Shown: positions 24,598 to 35,247 of the stretch, piece after piece | Numbering within the stretch: position 1 is the first letter of the stretch | Layout of the letters: each line of letters begins with the position of its first letter | Source of the DNA: JAWKVD01 sp041398225 | GTDB taxonomy: Bacteria > Pseudomonadota > Alphaproteobacteria > Caulobacterales > Hyphomonadaceae | Assembly: GCA_041398225.1 (NCBI GenBank) | Contig: JAWKVD010000008.1 | Coordinates: forward strand, 1 to 64,000 | DNA length: 64,000 nucleotides | Direction: 5' to 3' | Translations under genes and position numbers: made by a program | Notes under the pieces: model-generated | The model's database searches: none | Told to the model about the DNA's origin: nothing | Seen by the model: the letters and a program-made list of their open reading frames with translations, nothing else

Positions 24598-25215
24598 ATG
24601 ACAAAATCCGAAGGTTCATTCTGGGATCAGCGCTTCGACCGCGAGGACTATGTTTTCGGCACGGCGCCCAACGCCTTCCTGCGTTCGCACGCCGACCGTC
24701 TCCAGCCGGGCTGGCGGGCGCTTGCGGTCGCGGACGGCGAGGGGCGCAACGGCGTCTGGATGGCCGAGCGCGGTCTTGGCGTGCACGCCGTCGAGGGATC
24801 GCCGGTGGCGATCGAGAAGGCCAGGCGTCTGGCGGCCGGGCGCGGCGTCTCGCTGGAGTTCGAGCACGCGGATCTTTCGGACTGGACCTGGCCGGAAGCG
24901 GCCTATGATGTCGTGGTCGGCATATTCATCCAGTTCGCGCCGCCGCCGCTTCGCGCGACGATGTTCGAGGGCATGAAGCGCGCGCTCAAGCCCGGCGGGC
25001 TGCTGTTGCTGGAAGGATATCGGCCTGAACAGCTCGTCTATCGGACCGGCGGCCCCCAGAACGCTGATCACATGTATGACGAGGCGATGCTGCGCGAAGC
25101 CTTTGGCGACATGGAGATTCTCGAATTGAACGCCTATGACGCCGTGATCGAGGAGGGCGAGGGGCATAGCGGCATGTCGGCTCTGATCGATCTGGTCGCG
25201 CGCAAGCGAGGATAA
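24598..25215 (+). CDS. Class I SAM-dependent methyltransferase
   Basis: A 205-residue cytoplasmic methyltransferase of the TehB/UbiE-like type. Seen: FWDQRFDREDYVFGTAPNAF at the N-terminus (typical of thiopurine/tellurite-methyltransferase-like proteins), the SAM motif region ALAVADGEGRNGVWMAERG, AYDVVVGIFIQFAPPPLR, and ALKPGGLLLLEGYRPEQLVY. The substrate is unknown. It starts 111 bases after the ABC exporter on the same strand. Confidence 0.87.
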   Translation: MTKSEGSFWDQRFDREDYVFGTAPNAFLRSHADRLQPGWRALAVADGEGRNGVWMAERGLGVHAVEGSPVAIEKARRLAAGRGVSLEFEHADLSDWTWPEAAYDVVVGIFIQFAPPPLRATMFEGMKRALKPGGLLLLEGYRPEQLVYRTGGPQNADHMYDEAMLREAFGDMEILELNAYDAVIEEGEGHSGMSALIDLVARKRG

Positions 25216-25296
25216 CGCGACCGATCTGCGGCCGGCGATATCTCCCGCCCCGGAATAGGTGTATGGAGGCCCGGCCACATCGCAGGAGATTTCCCC

Positions 25297-26160
25297 ATGT
25301 TCGACGCCAAGAAACTGCTCACCCAGATGCTCGGCGCCGAGAAGGGCGAGGCGGCGGGCAAGACGCTGGACGAGGCCGGCGGCCTGATCGGCGCGGTGTT
25401 CAAACAGGCTGTCGAAGGCGTCAAGGAAGGCGCCGGCGAAATCGAGAAGGCGACCGGGGTCGGCGCCAAGACCGAGGACGCGCTCAAGGAGCACACCGGC
25501 AAGTCCTCGGGCGATCTCATCAACCAGGTCAAGGAAATCGCGGAGCGCAACAAGGTCGCCACCGGCGCGGCGCTGGCTGGCCTTGGCGCGCTGCTGCTGG
25601 GCACGCGCACCGGCCGCGGCGTCGCGGGCGGCGCCGTCAAGCTGGGCGGCCTCGCGCTCATCGGCGGGCTCGCCTACAAGGCCTACCGGAATCATCAGGA
25701 AGGCAAGCCGCTGATCGACACGCCGCAATCGGGCGTCGATCCGGCGCCGGAGGAGACGGCGTTCGGCGAAACCGGCGACGCCGATCAGGATCAGGTCGCC
25801 TCGATCCTCATCCTGCGCGCGATGATCGCGGCGGCGGCGTCCGACGGCGCCGTCACCAATGAAGAGCGTTCGCGGATTGTCGGCGGTCTCCAGGACGCCG
25901 GCCTCGACGTGCACGCGGCGAAATTCCTCGACGAGGAGTTCGCGAGCCCGGCGAGCAGCGTCGACATCGCCGCGCTTGCGGTCACCGACGAGTTGAAGAC
26001 GCAGACCTACACCGCCGCGCGCATCATCATCGACGACGCCAACCCGGCGGAAACCGCCTTCCTGGCCGATCTCGCCAACCAGCTCGGTCTTTCGGCCGAT
26101 CAGGTCGCCCACCTCGACGCGGCGGTGATCGCGGCGGCGAAGGACCGTGCGGGCGTCTAG
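25297..26160 (+). CDS. DUF533 / TerB-like protein
   Basis: A 287-residue protein of the DUF533 family (YebE-like), which ends in a TerB-type helical domain. Residues 1-90 are Gly/Ala/Lys-rich. A hydrophobic glycine-rich segment (about 88-126, ATGAALAGLGALLLGTRTG and LGGLALIGGLAYKAYRNHQ) probably enters the membrane. The TerB-like part begins near 167 (VASILILRAMIAAAASDGAV, then TNEERSRIVGGL). TerB domains are proposed metal sensors in tellurite/stress systems; that role is untested here. Start ATG 25297 follows AGGAGAT. Confidence 0.82.
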   Translation: MFDAKKLLTQMLGAEKGEAAGKTLDEAGGLIGAVFKQAVEGVKEGAGEIEKATGVGAKTEDALKEHTGKSSGDLINQVKEIAERNKVATGAALAGLGALLLGTRTGRGVAGGAVKLGGLALIGGLAYKAYRNHQEGKPLIDTPQSGVDPAPEETAFGETGDADQDQVASILILRAMIAAAASDGAVTNEERSRIVGGLQDAGLDVHAAKFLDEEFASPASSVDIAALAVTDELKTQTYTAARIIIDDANPAETAFLADLANQLGLSADQVAHLDAAVIAAAKDRAGV

Positions 26161-26314
26161 CCCGCGGCCGGGCGCCCCGGGCGGGGCGTCGGGGCGGGGT
26201 CTGGCGCGGTCATGGCGTGGTCATGGGGCGGGCGGCTCCTTGATCGATCGCCGCCGCGCCGCCTAAAGCAATGCGGCTGACCGACAGAACAGACGCATAG
26301 CGAGGAACCGCCCC

Positions 26315-27109
26315 ATGGACATCAAGGACAAGGTCATCGTCGTCACCGGCGCGGCCTCCGGCATCGGCGCCGCGCTGGCGCGCCGCTTCCACGCCGAAGG
26401 GGCCAAAGGGCTGGTGCTGGGCGATCTCAACGCGGCGGGCGTGCAGGCGGTGGCCGAACCGCTGGGTGCGCTCGCGATGAAGGCCGACGTCACGCAGGAG
26501 GCGGACGTCGCCGCGCTGATCGACAAGGCGGTCGAAACCTACGGACGCCTCGACCTCGTTTGCTCCAACGCCGGCATTTCGATCCGCGATCCCGACATGA
26601 ACAACGCGGCGGCGATCTCCAACGAGTCATGGACGCTGACCTGGGGCGTCAATGTGATGGCGCATGTCTATGCGGCGCGCGCGGCGATCCCGGTGTTCCA
26701 GAAGCAGGGCGGGGGATATTTCCTCAACACGGTGTCGGCGGCCGGCCTGCTGTCGCAGATCGGCAGCGCGGTCTATTCGACGACCAAGCACGCCGCCGTC
26801 GGCTTCGCCGAACACCTCGCCATCGCGCATCGCGACGACAATATCGGCGTCTCGATCCTGTGTCCGCAGGCGGTCGACACGCCGATGCTCGGCGGCGAGG
26901 GCGGGGCGCAGAATGTCGACGGCGTGCTTTCGCCGGACGATGTCGCCGGCGCCGTCGTGCAGGGGCTTTCCGAAGAAAGCTTCCTGATCCTGCCGCACTC
27001 GCAGGTCGTCACCTACATGCAGCGCAAGACCGCCGATTATGACCGCTGGCTCAAGGGCATGACGCGCCTGCGCCGGTCGGTGCTCGAAGGATCGCGCGGC
27101 GCGCGTTGA
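26315..27109 (+). CDS. Short-chain dehydrogenase/reductase
   Basis: A 264-residue classical SDR. Seen: TGAASGIGAALARRF (TGxxxGxG), the Asp in ADVTQEADV, NAGIS, the active-site Ser/Tyr/Lys in NTVSAAGLLSQIGSAVYSTT followed by KHA. Oxidises or reduces an unknown alcohol/ketone with NAD(P). The SD AGGAACCGCC precedes ATG 26315. GC-rich tandem duplications (GGCGTGGTCATGGGGCG-like) lie in the 154-base gap upstream. Confidence 0.9.
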   Translation: MDIKDKVIVVTGAASGIGAALARRFHAEGAKGLVLGDLNAAGVQAVAEPLGALAMKADVTQEADVAALIDKAVETYGRLDLVCSNAGISIRDPDMNNAAAISNESWTLTWGVNVMAHVYAARAAIPVFQKQGGGYFLNTVSAAGLLSQIGSAVYSTTKHAAVGFAEHLAIAHRDDNIGVSILCPQAVDTPMLGGEGGAQNVDGVLSPDDVAGAVVQGLSEESFLILPHSQVVTYMQRKTADYDRWLKGMTRLRRSVLEGSRGAR

Positions 27110-27220
27110 CGGCGCGGCGCCTCGCGACGTTTGCTAGGCGCGCATAACCGGGCGCTCGCCGGTAAGCATCCGTAAAGCGAATACGGCCAAGGTCCGCCCT
27201 TGTTTTACTTAAGGGCCGCG

Positions 27221-27748
27221 ATGTCCAGCTCGTCTCCTTCCGACGCGGAATCCGAACCGGCGCTTGCGCCGGGGTTCGACGCCGCGACGCTCAAGGCGGC
27301 GAACATCAACCCGGTCACCGGTCTCGCGACCGACTATCTCAACCACTACAACGAAGCGGCGATGCTGGTGTCGATGCTCGCCGACATGCCCGAGATGGCC
27401 GACGAGATTCTCGCCTGGGCGCCGATCGACTATGCCGAGCACTTCTACCGGACCGCGTTCAAGGATCGCGATCTCGCGGTCGCGGCCTATGACCGGGCCG
27501 ACCCGGATGTGAAGGCGCGCTTCGCTGCCGCCCGGCGTGAAATCGAAACCGCCATTCGCGGCGTGCAGCAGGTGCTGAGCGTGTCGCCTTCCGAACCGCG
27601 CGACTGGGGCGGGGAGGCGCAGGTGATCTTCGATCTCATCGCGCAGGCCGGCGGCGTCATCAACGGCGCCGAGGGCGAGGAAGCCGCCGGCGGACCGGAG
27701 GAGGCCGACGGCTCGCCGCAGTCCGAGATCGACGCGCTGTTCGCCTAG
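27221..27748 (+). CDS. Hypothetical protein, probably alphaproteobacteria-restricted
   Basis: A 175-residue protein I do not recognise. The middle is well ordered (INPVTGLATDYLNHYNEAAM, LVSMLADMPEMADEILAWAP, DYAEHFYRTAFKDRDLAVAA). It reads as a compact helical domain with conserved-looking aromatic and His residues. The N-terminus (SSSPSDAESEPALAPG) and C-terminus (EGEEAAGGPEEADGSPQSE) are acidic and disordered. No signal or membrane helix. ATG 27221 is taken because the frame upstream has only a TTG. Codon use matches the neighbours. Confidence 0.65.
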   Translation: MSSSSPSDAESEPALAPGFDAATLKAANINPVTGLATDYLNHYNEAAMLVSMLADMPEMADEILAWAPIDYAEHFYRTAFKDRDLAVAAYDRADPDVKARFAAARREIETAIRGVQQVLSVSPSEPRDWGGEAQVIFDLIAQAGGVINGAEGEEAAGGPEEADGSPQSEIDALFA

Positions 27749-27822
27749 TTTTGCGGCGCGCGGGCGCCGGCGATGCGGACGGGGTTTGACGCGCCGGGTC
27801 CATCGTGCGCAAGAACATCGCC

Positions 27823-28194
27823 ATGACCGACCTTTCGATCGAGCTTGAACTCAAGGATGCGGGCGGGCGCTATGTCGCCGTCGTCGAGGGCCATACGGCC
27901 GAGCTGACCTGGGTCTGGGAGGACGAAGCCCACACCCGCCTCAGGGCCGAACACACCCGCGTTCCCAAGGCGCTTTCCGGGCGCGGTCTCGCCAAGGCGC
28001 TGACCGCGCGTCTGGTGGCCGACGCCCGCGCCGAAGGCTTTCGCATCGTGCCGCAATGCTCGTTCGTCGCCGCCATGGCCGAACGCCATCCGGACTGGGC
28101 CGATGTGATGCTGCCGCCGCCCGCAGCCTCCGCGGATGCGACCCAAGAAGCCCAGGCCGAAGGGCAAGCCGACGCACAGGCTGACAGGTCATGA
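27823..28194 (+). CDS. GNAT family N-acetyltransferase (YjdJ-type)
   Basis: A 123-residue small acetyltransferase-like protein. Seen: AELTWVWEDEAHTRLRAEHT and the acetyl-CoA-binding turn VPKALSGRGLAKALTARLVA, then PQCSFVAAMAERHPDWADV. This matches the short GCN5-like group (PF14542-type). The C-terminus is an Ala/Gln/Glu-rich tail. A GTG at 27805 in the same frame is an alternative start. Its stop overlaps the YcgN gene start (ATGA at 28191), so the two are coupled. Confidence 0.82.
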   Translation: MTDLSIELELKDAGGRYVAVVEGHTAELTWVWEDEAHTRLRAEHTRVPKALSGRGLAKALTARLVADARAEGFRIVPQCSFVAAMAERHPDWADVMLPPPAASADATQEAQAEGQADAQADRS

Positions 28195-28682
28195 GCGCGG
28201 CGCCGTTCTGGAAAACCAAGTCGCTTTCGGAAATGAACGAGGCCGAGTGGGAATCGCTCTGCGACGGCTGCGCCAAGTGCTGTCTGGTCAAACTCGAAGA
28301 CGAAGACACCAGCGAGATCTACTTCACCAGCCTGCGCTGCCGGTTGCTCGATCCGGCCTCGTGCCGCTGTTCGGACTATCCCAACCGCAAGAAGAAAGTG
28401 CCGATCTGCGTCAAGCTCACGCCGGAGACGGTGGCGAGCGTCGACTGGCTGCCGCCGACCTGCGCCTATCTTCTCGTGCATCAGGGCGAGGACCTGCCGG
28501 ACTGGCATCCCCTCGTGTGCGGCGATCCCGAGGAAGTGCATCGCCGGGGCGTGTCGGCGCGCAACCGCACCACCAACGAGGACGATGTCGACGACGAGGA
28601 CGCGCTCGACTACATCGCGGACTGGGCCAACCGGCCGCCATCCTATTACGCGCGGCGGTCGCGCGGGAAAAAGAAGGTCTGA
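28191..28682 (+). CDS. YcgN family cysteine-cluster protein (UPF0260)
   Basis: A 163-residue YcgN-type protein with a cysteine cluster likely to bind a metal or Fe-S centre. Seen: MNEAEWESLCDGCAKCCLVK, SLRCRLLDPASCRCSDYPNR, the Cys in VPICVKLTP, and LPPTCAYLL. The family is widespread in proteobacteria with no known activity. It is translationally coupled to the acetyltransferase upstream and converges on the Tat-like protein, with an 10-base gap. Confidence 0.9.
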   Translation: MSAAPFWKTKSLSEMNEAEWESLCDGCAKCCLVKLEDEDTSEIYFTSLRCRLLDPASCRCSDYPNRKKKVPICVKLTPETVASVDWLPPTCAYLLVHQGEDLPDWHPLVCGDPEEVHRRGVSARNRTTNEDDVDDEDALDYIADWANRPPSYYARRSRGKKKV

Positions 28683-28692
28683 GCGCGCCCGC

Positions 28693-29346
28693 CTAGTCGG
28701 CGATCGAGGCTTCGCGGCGGAAGGCGGCGGCGGTGTCGGCGCGCAGCTTGTCCTCCAGCGCGATCAGCAGGCGGTCCAGCGCTTCGTTCTGCGGCCTGCG
28801 ATGGTTGTCGAACGGGTTCAGCGCCGAGCGTGGCGGGGCGTCGGCCGACACCGAAATCAGCGCTTCGCCCGTGTCCAGTCCCAGCACATGCGCCTCGCCG
28901 ATGGCGGGACCGTAGGGGGTGAGGGACGAGCGCACGGCGGCGAAACCCTTCGAAAGCCAGTTGGCCTTGTGGCTGAAACTCTTCCGGCCGCTCTGCGTGG
29001 CGTAGATGATCGCGTAGTCGAGCCCGGCCTGCATCGCCATGGTGCGGGCGATCATCGCGCAGGCCGCGCCGCCGTCGGATTCGGGCGCATGGGCGGCGAG
29101 GCGGTAGTCGGGCTGAAGCGGGCGAAGGTCGGCGATCAGCCCGCCGACGCGCGCGCCCAGCGCATTCCAGACATCCTGCTCGTCGCTGCCGATGGTCACG
29201 AAACCGTCGGGACCGACCCGCGCGTAAAGCGCACGCAGCGGCAGGCGCACGGCCGGCGCGGCGAAAGCGGGCGCGGCCGCCGCCAGCGTCCATGCAAGGC
29301 CGCCAAGCGCAGTCCTGCGGGTGATTCCGTCACGAAAATTCGCCAT
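28693..29346 (-). CDS. Exported hypothetical protein with Tat-like signal
   Basis: A 217-residue protein. The N-terminus FRDGITRRTALGGLAWTLAA has the twin-arginine pattern (TRRTALGG) and a cleavage site near AFA|AP. The mature part (RALYARVGPDGFVTIGSDEQ, DYAIIYATQSGRKSFSHKAN) belongs to no family I can name. Export through the Tat pathway suggests folding or cofactor binding before export (inference). It is divergent from ruvC with an 83-base gap. Confidence 0.7.
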   Translation of the reverse strand: MANFRDGITRRTALGGLAWTLAAAAPAFAAPAVRLPLRALYARVGPDGFVTIGSDEQDVWNALGARVGGLIADLRPLQPDYRLAAHAPESDGGAACAMIARTMAMQAGLDYAIIYATQSGRKSFSHKANWLSKGFAAVRSSLTPYGPAIGEAHVLGLDTGEALISVSADAPPRSALNPFDNHRRPQNEALDRLLIALEDKLRADTAAAFRREASIAD

Positions 29347-29429
29347 GCTCGGATGCTGTGGCGTCGTGGTTTCCGGCTTCTTAACAGAATGCGTTCACCC
29401 CTCGCCCTAAGCGTGAGAGGGTTTCGCAC

Positions 29430-29936
29430 ATGGCGTCAGCGATTCGAATCCTTGGGGTCGATCCGGGACTGCGCATCACCGGCTGGGGCGTCATCGAGGT
29501 CGATGGCCCGCGTCTCGCCTGGGTCGCGCATGGCGTGATCGCGCCGGACGCCGGCATGGCGCTGGCCGACCGGCTCGCCGCCATCTCCACGGGTCTGCGC
29601 GAGGTCATGGTCGCCCACGAACCGCACGAGGCGGCGGTCGAGGAGACGTTCGTCAACATCAATCCGAAATCGACCCTGCTTCTGGGTCAGGCGCGCGGCG
29701 CGGCGCTGGCGGCGCTGGCGATCGCCGGACTGCCGGTGGCGGAGTTCGCGACCCGCAAGATCAAGCAGACGATTTCCGGAACCGGCGGCGCCGAAAAAGA
29801 CCAGGTCGCCTTCATGGTGCGCCGCCTGTTGCCCAAGGCGGGCGAGGTCGCGGCCGATGCGGCCGACGCGCTGGCCGCCGCCATCTGCCAGGCGCACCAT
29901 CGCAGCCTGTCGGCCGGACGAAAGATGCTCGCATGA
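29430..29936 (+). CDS. ruvC: Holliday junction resolvase RuvC
   Basis: A 168-residue RuvC, the endonuclease that cuts Holliday junctions after RuvAB branch migration. Seen: first catalytic Asp11 in ILGVDPGLRITGWG, Glu in EAAVEETFVNINPKST, and the C-terminal acidic pair in VAADAADALAAAICQAHH. It overlaps ruvA by four bases (ATGA at 29933). Full length. Confidence 0.97.
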   Translation: MASAIRILGVDPGLRITGWGVIEVDGPRLAWVAHGVIAPDAGMALADRLAAISTGLREVMVAHEPHEAAVEETFVNINPKSTLLLGQARGAALAALAIAGLPVAEFATRKIKQTISGTGGAEKDQVAFMVRRLLPKAGEVAADAADALAAAICQAHHRSLSAGRKMLA

Positions 29937-30562
29937 TCGGGCGGCTGCGCGGCGTGGTCGCCGCCGTCGGCGAGGGGCAGGCGGTGATCGACGTATCGGG
30001 CGTCGGCTATCTGGTCAGCGCCGGAACCCGCACGCTGTCGAAGCTGGCGGTCAACGAACCGGCCGAGCTTCACATCGAAACTCAGATGTCCGAAACGGCG
30101 CTGCGGCTGTTCGCGTTTCTCACCGGCGAGGAGCGCGCCTGGTTCGCGCGCCTGCAGGATGCGCCCGGCGTCGGCGCCAAGGTGGCGCTCGCCATTCTCG
30201 ACGTGTTGAGCCCGCCGCAACTGATGGACGCCATCGCGCTGGGCGACACCGCTTCGATCACGCGCGCCAACGGCGTCGGCAAGAAGCTGGCCGAGCGCAT
30301 CGTCACCGAGTTCAAGGGCAAGCCGCCGCCGAGCGGCCTGTTCGCGACCTTCACGCCGTCGGCGCTGGCGGGCGAGGCCGATGTCGCCAGCGGTTCGGCG
30401 GCGGGTTCGGTCCGCACGGCCGCGGTGTCCGCGCTCACCAATCTCGGCTACGGGCAGGCCGACGCGGCGCGCGCCGTGGCCGCCGCCGCGCGCGATCTTG
30501 GCGAGGAGGCCGACGAGGCCAGGCTCATCCGCGCCGCGCTCAAGGCCCTCGCGCCGGCCTGA
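29933..30562 (+). CDS. ruvA: Holliday junction branch migration protein RuvA
   Basis: A 209-residue RuvA, the tetrameric junction-binding subunit of the RuvAB motor. Seen: MIGRLRGVVAAV (OB fold), the HhH motifs ARLQDAPGVGAKVALAILDV and ANGVGKKLAERIVTEFKGK, and the C-terminal RuvB-binding domain (AVSALTNLGYGQADAARAVA). The partner ruvB is not next; it lies 4.7 kb downstream with four unrelated genes between. Confidence 0.97.
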   Translation: MIGRLRGVVAAVGEGQAVIDVSGVGYLVSAGTRTLSKLAVNEPAELHIETQMSETALRLFAFLTGEERAWFARLQDAPGVGAKVALAILDVLSPPQLMDAIALGDTASITRANGVGKKLAERIVTEFKGKPPPSGLFATFTPSALAGEADVASGSAAGSVRTAAVSALTNLGYGQADAARAVAAAARDLGEEADEARLIRAALKALAPA

Positions 30563-30580
30563 TCGCCCGACGCTCGCGAG

Positions 30581-31522
30581 CTACTTCGTCGGATTGCCGG
30601 CCTTGATGTACTCGTAGTCGCGCTGGGCGACTTCGATGTCGCACGGGAAGTCGACGATTTCGGTTCCCTCCGGCTGGCGCTTCAGCGTCACTGGAAGGCG
30701 CAGGGTGCGGGTCAGGAATTTCGGATCGCGGACCTCGATCGTGCCTTCGATAGTGTCGGCGTCGACCAGCCGATAGGTCTCGGTGATCACGCGGGCGTCG
30801 CTTCCCGGCGCCGCGCGTCCCAGTCCGCCCCATGTCTCGGCGAGATCGGTGGTCTCGATGGTCAGCGTTCCGCCCGAGACAACGCCGATCGCATGCCCTT
30901 CGACGGTGTGCGCGATGTCGGGATGCGCGGACTGGTCGAGATGGACGGTGCGGCGCACCGCGTGGCTTTCATGGCGGATAGTCAGCGTCGCGCCGGACAC
31001 GCTCCATTGCTGGAGTTCGGGGATCATCGCGATCGAGGGCAGGCCGGCCGAACGGCACTGGCTTTCGGGATGGTCGAGCGGATCGTAGGTCGCGAACTTG
31101 GCCTTGCCGGCGGCGGTCATGATCGAGCGCGTGTGAATGTCGCCGACATCGAGACCCTTGGCCTGATCTTCCGCGCTGATCTCCATGCCGCGCGGTCCGC
31201 CGGGTGGGGGGCCGGGTCGGCGTCCCTGGCCGGGCGGGCCTAACGGGGGCGAGCCCAGGGGAGGCGAACCGAGGGGCAGAGAGTCTTGAGACCGGGAATC
31301 CTGGGGCCGGGAATCTTGAGCTCGGGCGCCTTGCGGGCGCGGGCCGCCCCGCGCGCGATGCTCCGGCGCCCATACGCCCTCGAAGGCTTCAAGGCCCGCG
31401 GCTTCCCGGGCTGTCTCGCTGGTCTTTTGAGGCGCCGCCAGTGCGCCGGGCGTCGTCGCGGCGGTCAGCGTTGCGGCCAACACGGCCAGCGCCGCGCGCT
31501 TGATCTTCAAGGGTTCGAACAT
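30581..31522 (-). CDS. Exported hypothetical protein with Pro/Ser/Asp repeat linker
   Basis: A 313-residue secreted protein. The signal peptide is IKRAALAVLAATLTAATTPG ending at ALA|AP. Residues ~55-115 are a low-complexity linker built of five-residue units (QDSRP, LGSPP) and Gly/Pro. The C-terminal domain (YDPLDHPESQCRSAGLPSIA, TLTIRHESHAVRRTVHLDQS) resembles exported proteins common in sphingomonads and Hyphomonadaceae, of unknown role. ATG 31522 is used because an earlier frame extension precedes the signal peptide. It is antisense-oriented between ruvA and ruvB. Confidence 0.72.
   Translation of the reverse strand: MFEPLKIKRAALAVLAATLTAATTPGALAAPQKTSETAREAAGLEAFEGVWAPEHRARGGPRPQGARAQDSRPQDSRSQDSLPLGSPPLGSPPLGPPGQGRRPGPPPGGPRGMEISAEDQAKGLDVGDIHTRSIMTAAGKAKFATYDPLDHPESQCRSAGLPSIAMIPELQQWSVSGATLTIRHESHAVRRTVHLDQSAHPDIAHTVEGHAIGVVSGGTLTIETTDLAETWGGLGRAAPGSDARVITETYRLVDADTIEGTIEVRDPKFLTRTLRLPVTLKRQPEGTEIVDFPCDIEVAQRDYEYIKAGNPTK
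31240..31326 (-). repeat. 15-bp coding repeats in the linker of the 30581-31522 gene
   Basis: About six tandem units of 15 bases (for example GGAGGCGAACCGAGG, GGCCGGGAATCTTGA) encode five-residue repeats. The period keeps the frame, so copy number can change linker length without frameshift. Confidence 0.7.
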
Positions 31523-31655
31523 GGTCGTCTCCCAGGGCGGCCCCAAGGGGCGGTGCTCCGGTCCGTCGCCGGATTGCACGCCAGTTTCACCGGACATCGT
31601 TGCAGGAGTTCGCCCAAATCGCGCGCCGATGTCGCAACTTGTATCGTTGTCGCGC

Positions 31656-32948
31656 CTAGAGCAGTTCGGCCCCGGCGTGCAGCGCCAGCCCCACCAGCCC
31701 GCCGATCAGCGTGCCGTTGACGCGGATGAACTGCAGGTCCTTGCCGACATTGGCCTCCAGCTTCTCGACCACGGTGCGGGTGTCCCAAGACCGGATGGTC
31801 TCCGAGACGATCTGCGAAATGTCCTGTCCGTGGCGGTCGGCGAGGCTCACCAGCATGGTGCGCATCCGTCCGTTCAGCGACTGGCGCACGCCGGCTTCGC
31901 GCAGCAGACCCTCGCCGAGATTCTTCAGCGTGCCTTCCAGCCAGCCGACCAGCTTGCCGTCCTTCGAGCGGCAATCGGCGAGAAGACCTTCCTTGGCCTC
32001 GCGCCAGCCCGCCTCGAACGCGCCGGACACGGTGGGATGGCGCAGCGCGTCGGTGATCCAGCCTTCGACGCGACGCTGCATCACCGGATCGTCCTTGAGA
32101 TCGGCGGCGAAGCCGGCCACCGCCTCGGTGATGCGCTGGCGCACCGGATGATGCGGGTCGCGCGCGATTTCGTGCAGCAGGTCCTCGATGGCGTCGATGA
32201 TGGTGTTGGCGACGTCGCGGTCGACCTTCACCACGCGCAACAGCCAGCCGGTGTTGTCGCGCACGCGGGTGCGAATGCGGTGCTCGTTCTCGTAGAGAAG
32301 GCGAAAGCCCTCCTGCAGCGCGGCGTCGAGGATCGCCTGATGCCGGCCCTGCTGCACCAGCGCGTCGAGCACCGAACCGACGATGGCGGCGGCCTTCAGC
32401 GAGTTCGCCGCCTCGCCGGCCTGCTGTTTCAGGAAGGTGGCGACGGTCTCGTCGTCCATGGCGTCGATCAGGCCGGGCAGGGCGGAGACGGCGCCCTCGG
32501 CCACGGCGCGCGCCTGGCTCGGCTCCGACAGCCATTTGCCGACGCCCTCGGCGAGATCCTTGTCGCGCGTGCGCTCCTCGACCAGATTCGGATCGAGGAA
32601 GTTCTCGGCGATAAAGCGCCCCACCGCGTCGGCGATGCGGTCCTGGTTGCGAGGGATCACCGCCGTGTGCGGTATCGGCAGGCCCAGCGGGCGGCGGAAC
32701 AGGGCGGTCACCGCGAACCAGTCGGCCAGACCGCCGACCATGGCCGCTTCGGCGAAGGCGCGGGCGTAGCCCCATGCGCCGCCCTCGCTTCCCCAGACAT
32801 GGGTGACCACGAACAGCGCGGTCATCAGCAGAAGCAGGCCGGTCGCCATGCGCCGCATGGATTTCAGCGAACGGGTCCTGGGCGGCGGAGCGGCCGGGTC
32901 AGACGCCCGTTCAGGCGGGGGCGGCGGCTTGGCGGGCAGGGTCGTCAA
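31656..32948 (-). CDS. DUF445 family membrane protein
   Basis: A 430-residue DUF445 protein. A proline-rich N-terminus is followed by a membrane helix (RRMATGLLLLMTALFVVTHV) and the family block AFAEAAMVGGLADWFAVTAL, FRRPLGLPIPHTAVIPRNQD, RIADAVGRFIAENFL. Long helical repeats follow, and a second hydrophobic segment lies at the C-terminus (GTLIGGLVGLALHAG). The family is thought to be inner-membrane anchored; function unknown. It reads toward the ruvA-side gene. Confidence 0.9.
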   Translation of the reverse strand: MTTLPAKPPPPPERASDPAAPPPRTRSLKSMRRMATGLLLLMTALFVVTHVWGSEGGAWGYARAFAEAAMVGGLADWFAVTALFRRPLGLPIPHTAVIPRNQDRIADAVGRFIAENFLDPNLVEERTRDKDLAEGVGKWLSEPSQARAVAEGAVSALPGLIDAMDDETVATFLKQQAGEAANSLKAAAIVGSVLDALVQQGRHQAILDAALQEGFRLLYENEHRIRTRVRDNTGWLLRVVKVDRDVANTIIDAIEDLLHEIARDPHHPVRQRITEAVAGFAADLKDDPVMQRRVEGWITDALRHPTVSGAFEAGWREAKEGLLADCRSKDGKLVGWLEGTLKNLGEGLLREAGVRQSLNGRMRTMLVSLADRHGQDISQIVSETIRSWDTRTVVEKLEANVGKDLQFIRVNGTLIGGLVGLALHAGAELL

Positions 32949-33061
32949 ACGTTCATCCTGAGCAGTTCGCCTCGCGCGGCCATCCCAAGCGGGCCGCCGT
33001 CATGCTATGCCGTGCGCCGCGCAAGCGCGCCGCGTCCCAGTATCGCGCACCCGGAGCAGTC

Positions 33062-33342
33062 ATGTCGACCGCAGACCTCTTCGCGGCGATCGCCGCCTTT
33101 CTCACCACTGCGTCATTCCTGCCGCAGGCGATCCGGGTCGTGCGCACGCGCGACACCGGCGCCATCTCGCTGGCCATGTATTTCATGTTCGCCGCCGGGG
33201 TGAGCTTCTGGGAAGTCTATGGCCTGCTCACCCTGCAATGGTCGATCATCATCGCCAACCTGGTCACGCTGGCCTTCGCGCTCGTGATCCTGACAATGAA
33301 GCTGCAGGACGTGATCCGCACGCGACGGAACGCCGACCCGGT

Positions 33343-33346
<4 letters not shown>
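33062..33346 (+). CDS. SemiSWEET family sugar transporter
   Basis: A 94-residue three-helix membrane protein. Seen: helix 1 (LFAAIAAFLTTASFLPQAIR) with the family PQ motif in LPQAIRV, RDTGAISLAMYFMFAAGVSF (helix 2), and WSIIIANLVTLAFALVILTM (helix 3). SemiSWEETs work as dimers moving sugars such as sucrose across the inner membrane. ATG 33062 has GGAG at the right distance. The last four bases (CTAG, 33343-33346) are shared with the stop of the convergent DUF885 gene. Confidence 0.88.
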
Positions 33347-35088
<1,742 letters not shown>

Positions 35089-35247
35089 GAATCGTTCGCT
35101 CCTGTCTGCCTCGCCTGCACGCACCTAAGCGCCGGACGGCTTGCGGCGCAACGTCATTCCGGCGAAAGCGGCCACGGCGCCGGGCCGTTAACGCCCCGTT
35201 GTTCCACACCTGTTCCTTTGTCGCCCGAAGCAGGGCAGAGTGCGGCC

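Noticed and set aside
29346..29430. SOS (LexA) box before ruvC
   Set aside because: No clear GTTC-N7-GTTC or CTG-N10-CAG element is visible in the 83-base gap, so no operator is claimed.
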